Assembly: GCA_937893145.1 (NCBI GenBank)
Contig: CALBJW010000163.1
Span: 1 to 5,495, forward strand
From: an uncultured Prevotellaceae bacterium
GTDB taxonomy: Bacteria > Bacteroidota > Bacteroidia > Bacteroidales > Bacteroidaceae
Reading direction: 5' to 3'
DNA: 5,495 nucleotides
Under the pieces are notes generated by a model, which was not told the DNA's origin, made no database searches, and saw nothing but the letters and a program-made list of their open reading frames with translations. Position 1 is the first letter of the stretch; the number at the start of each line of letters is the position of its first letter. This document shows, piece after piece, positions 4,932 to 5,495 of the stretch. Position numbers and translations under genes: made by a program.

Positions 4932-5495
4932 TTAGTTAAAGGTATAGCGTACACCCTTGCCGAAGTTCTCAACGCCGATAGTAGTACCGAATGGAAGCAC
5001 ACCCTTCTCCTTTGCCATGCGAAGCAGCTGCAACTGCACCTTGTCTGAGGTGAAGTATTTGCCTTTCTCGCCATTGTCGCGCTGGAAATGTACCAGTGTG
5101 CGCAAGCCGTTCTCTGTCTGCACGTCCACCTCAAAGTCAAGTATGACGATATGCAGGTTCACAAGCTGACCCAGAGAATACTTCTTACCGTCGAAACGCT
5201 TTTTGCCGTCTTCGGGTTGATACACCAAACCGAGGTTCTTAAACTCTTCCATGTCAATCTTCTTATTAAGTATCGTCTTCATCAAGTGGCGACAGTCGCC
5301 CCACTTCGCCATGCCGTAGAAACTGCCAATGAGCTGCACCCTGCGTTTCCTGCTTTTTACTTCGTGCATCTTCTTCGCAAACTTATGCTTCGTGCGTTTC
5401 CTCACCCGAGCACGCTGACCGTCATACACAAAACCGAGAAAGTCCAGTCCTTCCGTCAATGGGCGCACAGCCTCATCTGGTTTTATCGTCAGACC
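4932..5495 (-). CDS. Reverse transcriptase, C-terminal part, with an extra C-terminal domain (5' end outside window)
   Basis: The frame is open from the window edge for 187 codons. Its first residues (GLTIKPDEAVRPL, then TEGLDFLGFVYDG) match the end of the reverse transcriptase palm, where L-x-[IL]-x-P-x-K/E leads into G-[LV]-x-FLG-[FY] before the thumb. A strongly basic thumb follows (about 28-54, RARVRKRTKHKF and KSRKRRVQ), then GSFYGMAKWGDCRHLM, the S-x-x-G helix typical of diversity-generating-retroelement (DGR) and group-II-like enzymes. The YxDD active site would lie upstream of the window. Residues from about 85 to 187 form an added domain with strands LVNLHIVILDFEVDV, RTLVHFQRD and GKYFT, ending LPFGTTI and GVRYTFN, which looks like a small OB-type nucleic-acid-binding fold (inference). 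A GTG at 5468 could be misread as the start, but the homology continues upstream of it. A DGR enzyme in a phage would be expected to have a template repeat and a variable gene; neither is visible here. Confidence 0.82.
   Translation of the reverse strand, partial: GLTIKPDEAVRPLTEGLDFLGFVYDGQRARVRKRTKHKFAKKMHEVKSRKRRVQLIGSFYGMAKWGDCRHLMKTILNKKIDMEEFKNLGLVYQPEDGKKRFDGKKYSLGQLVNLHIVILDFEVDVQTENGLRTLVHFQRDNGEKGKYFTSDKVQLQLLRMAKEKGVLPFGTTIGVENFGKGVRYTFN

Noticed and set aside
4932..5495. Template/variable repeat pair of a diversity-generating retroelement inside the window
   Set aside because: I compared intergenic and 3'-terminal gene regions by eye and found no pair of about 100 bases that match except at adenines. 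Such repeats, if any, must lie outside.

Overview
The window looks like a late region of a phage or prophage of a Bacteroidota host (Bacteroides/Prevotella-like). All nine supported genes lie on the minus strand and are read from right to left. Evidence for the assignment: a zinc amidase endolysin, a holin with three membrane segments and small phage-type proteins lie in tight order, and all genes right of position 633 start after A-rich leaders without a Shine-Dalgarno sequence, which is the usual Bacteroidota pattern.

Layout in the direction of transcription. First comes the C-terminal part of a reverse transcriptase with an extra C-terminal domain (4932-5495, cut by the window edge). Three translationally coupled genes follow, joined by ATGA overlaps: a tail-fibre-assembly-like protein (4396-4875), a small membrane protein (4154-4399) and a holin (3690-4157). 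Then come a phage protein of unknown function (3173-3649), an Amidase_3 endolysin (2454-3122), a membrane-anchored protein with a possible spanin-like role (1815-2396), and two more proteins (1307-1801 and 633-1262) that are distant paralogues of the 3173-3649 product. The last gene (1-613, cut at the left edge) is different: it is GC-rich, has a textbook Shine-Dalgarno site, and encodes a secreted protein with a lectin-like motif. No stretch over 300 bases is without a gene.

The most notable feature is a family of eight short palindromic elements spread over 4 kb. On the + strand each is a conserved 9-mer (consensus GCCACCGTK) followed directly by a 20-base hairpin. The hairpin length is constant, while stem sequences vary with compensatory changes. 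Four copies lie between genes just upstream of start codons. The other four lie inside three different coding sequences, always in the same strand and frame, where each adds about ten residues of the form P-x6-G-T-V-A, one of them (925-944) with D in the last place. I do not recognise this family. In behaviour it resembles the in-frame palindromic elements known from Rickettsia. Its nearness to a reverse transcriptase is suggestive but unproven.
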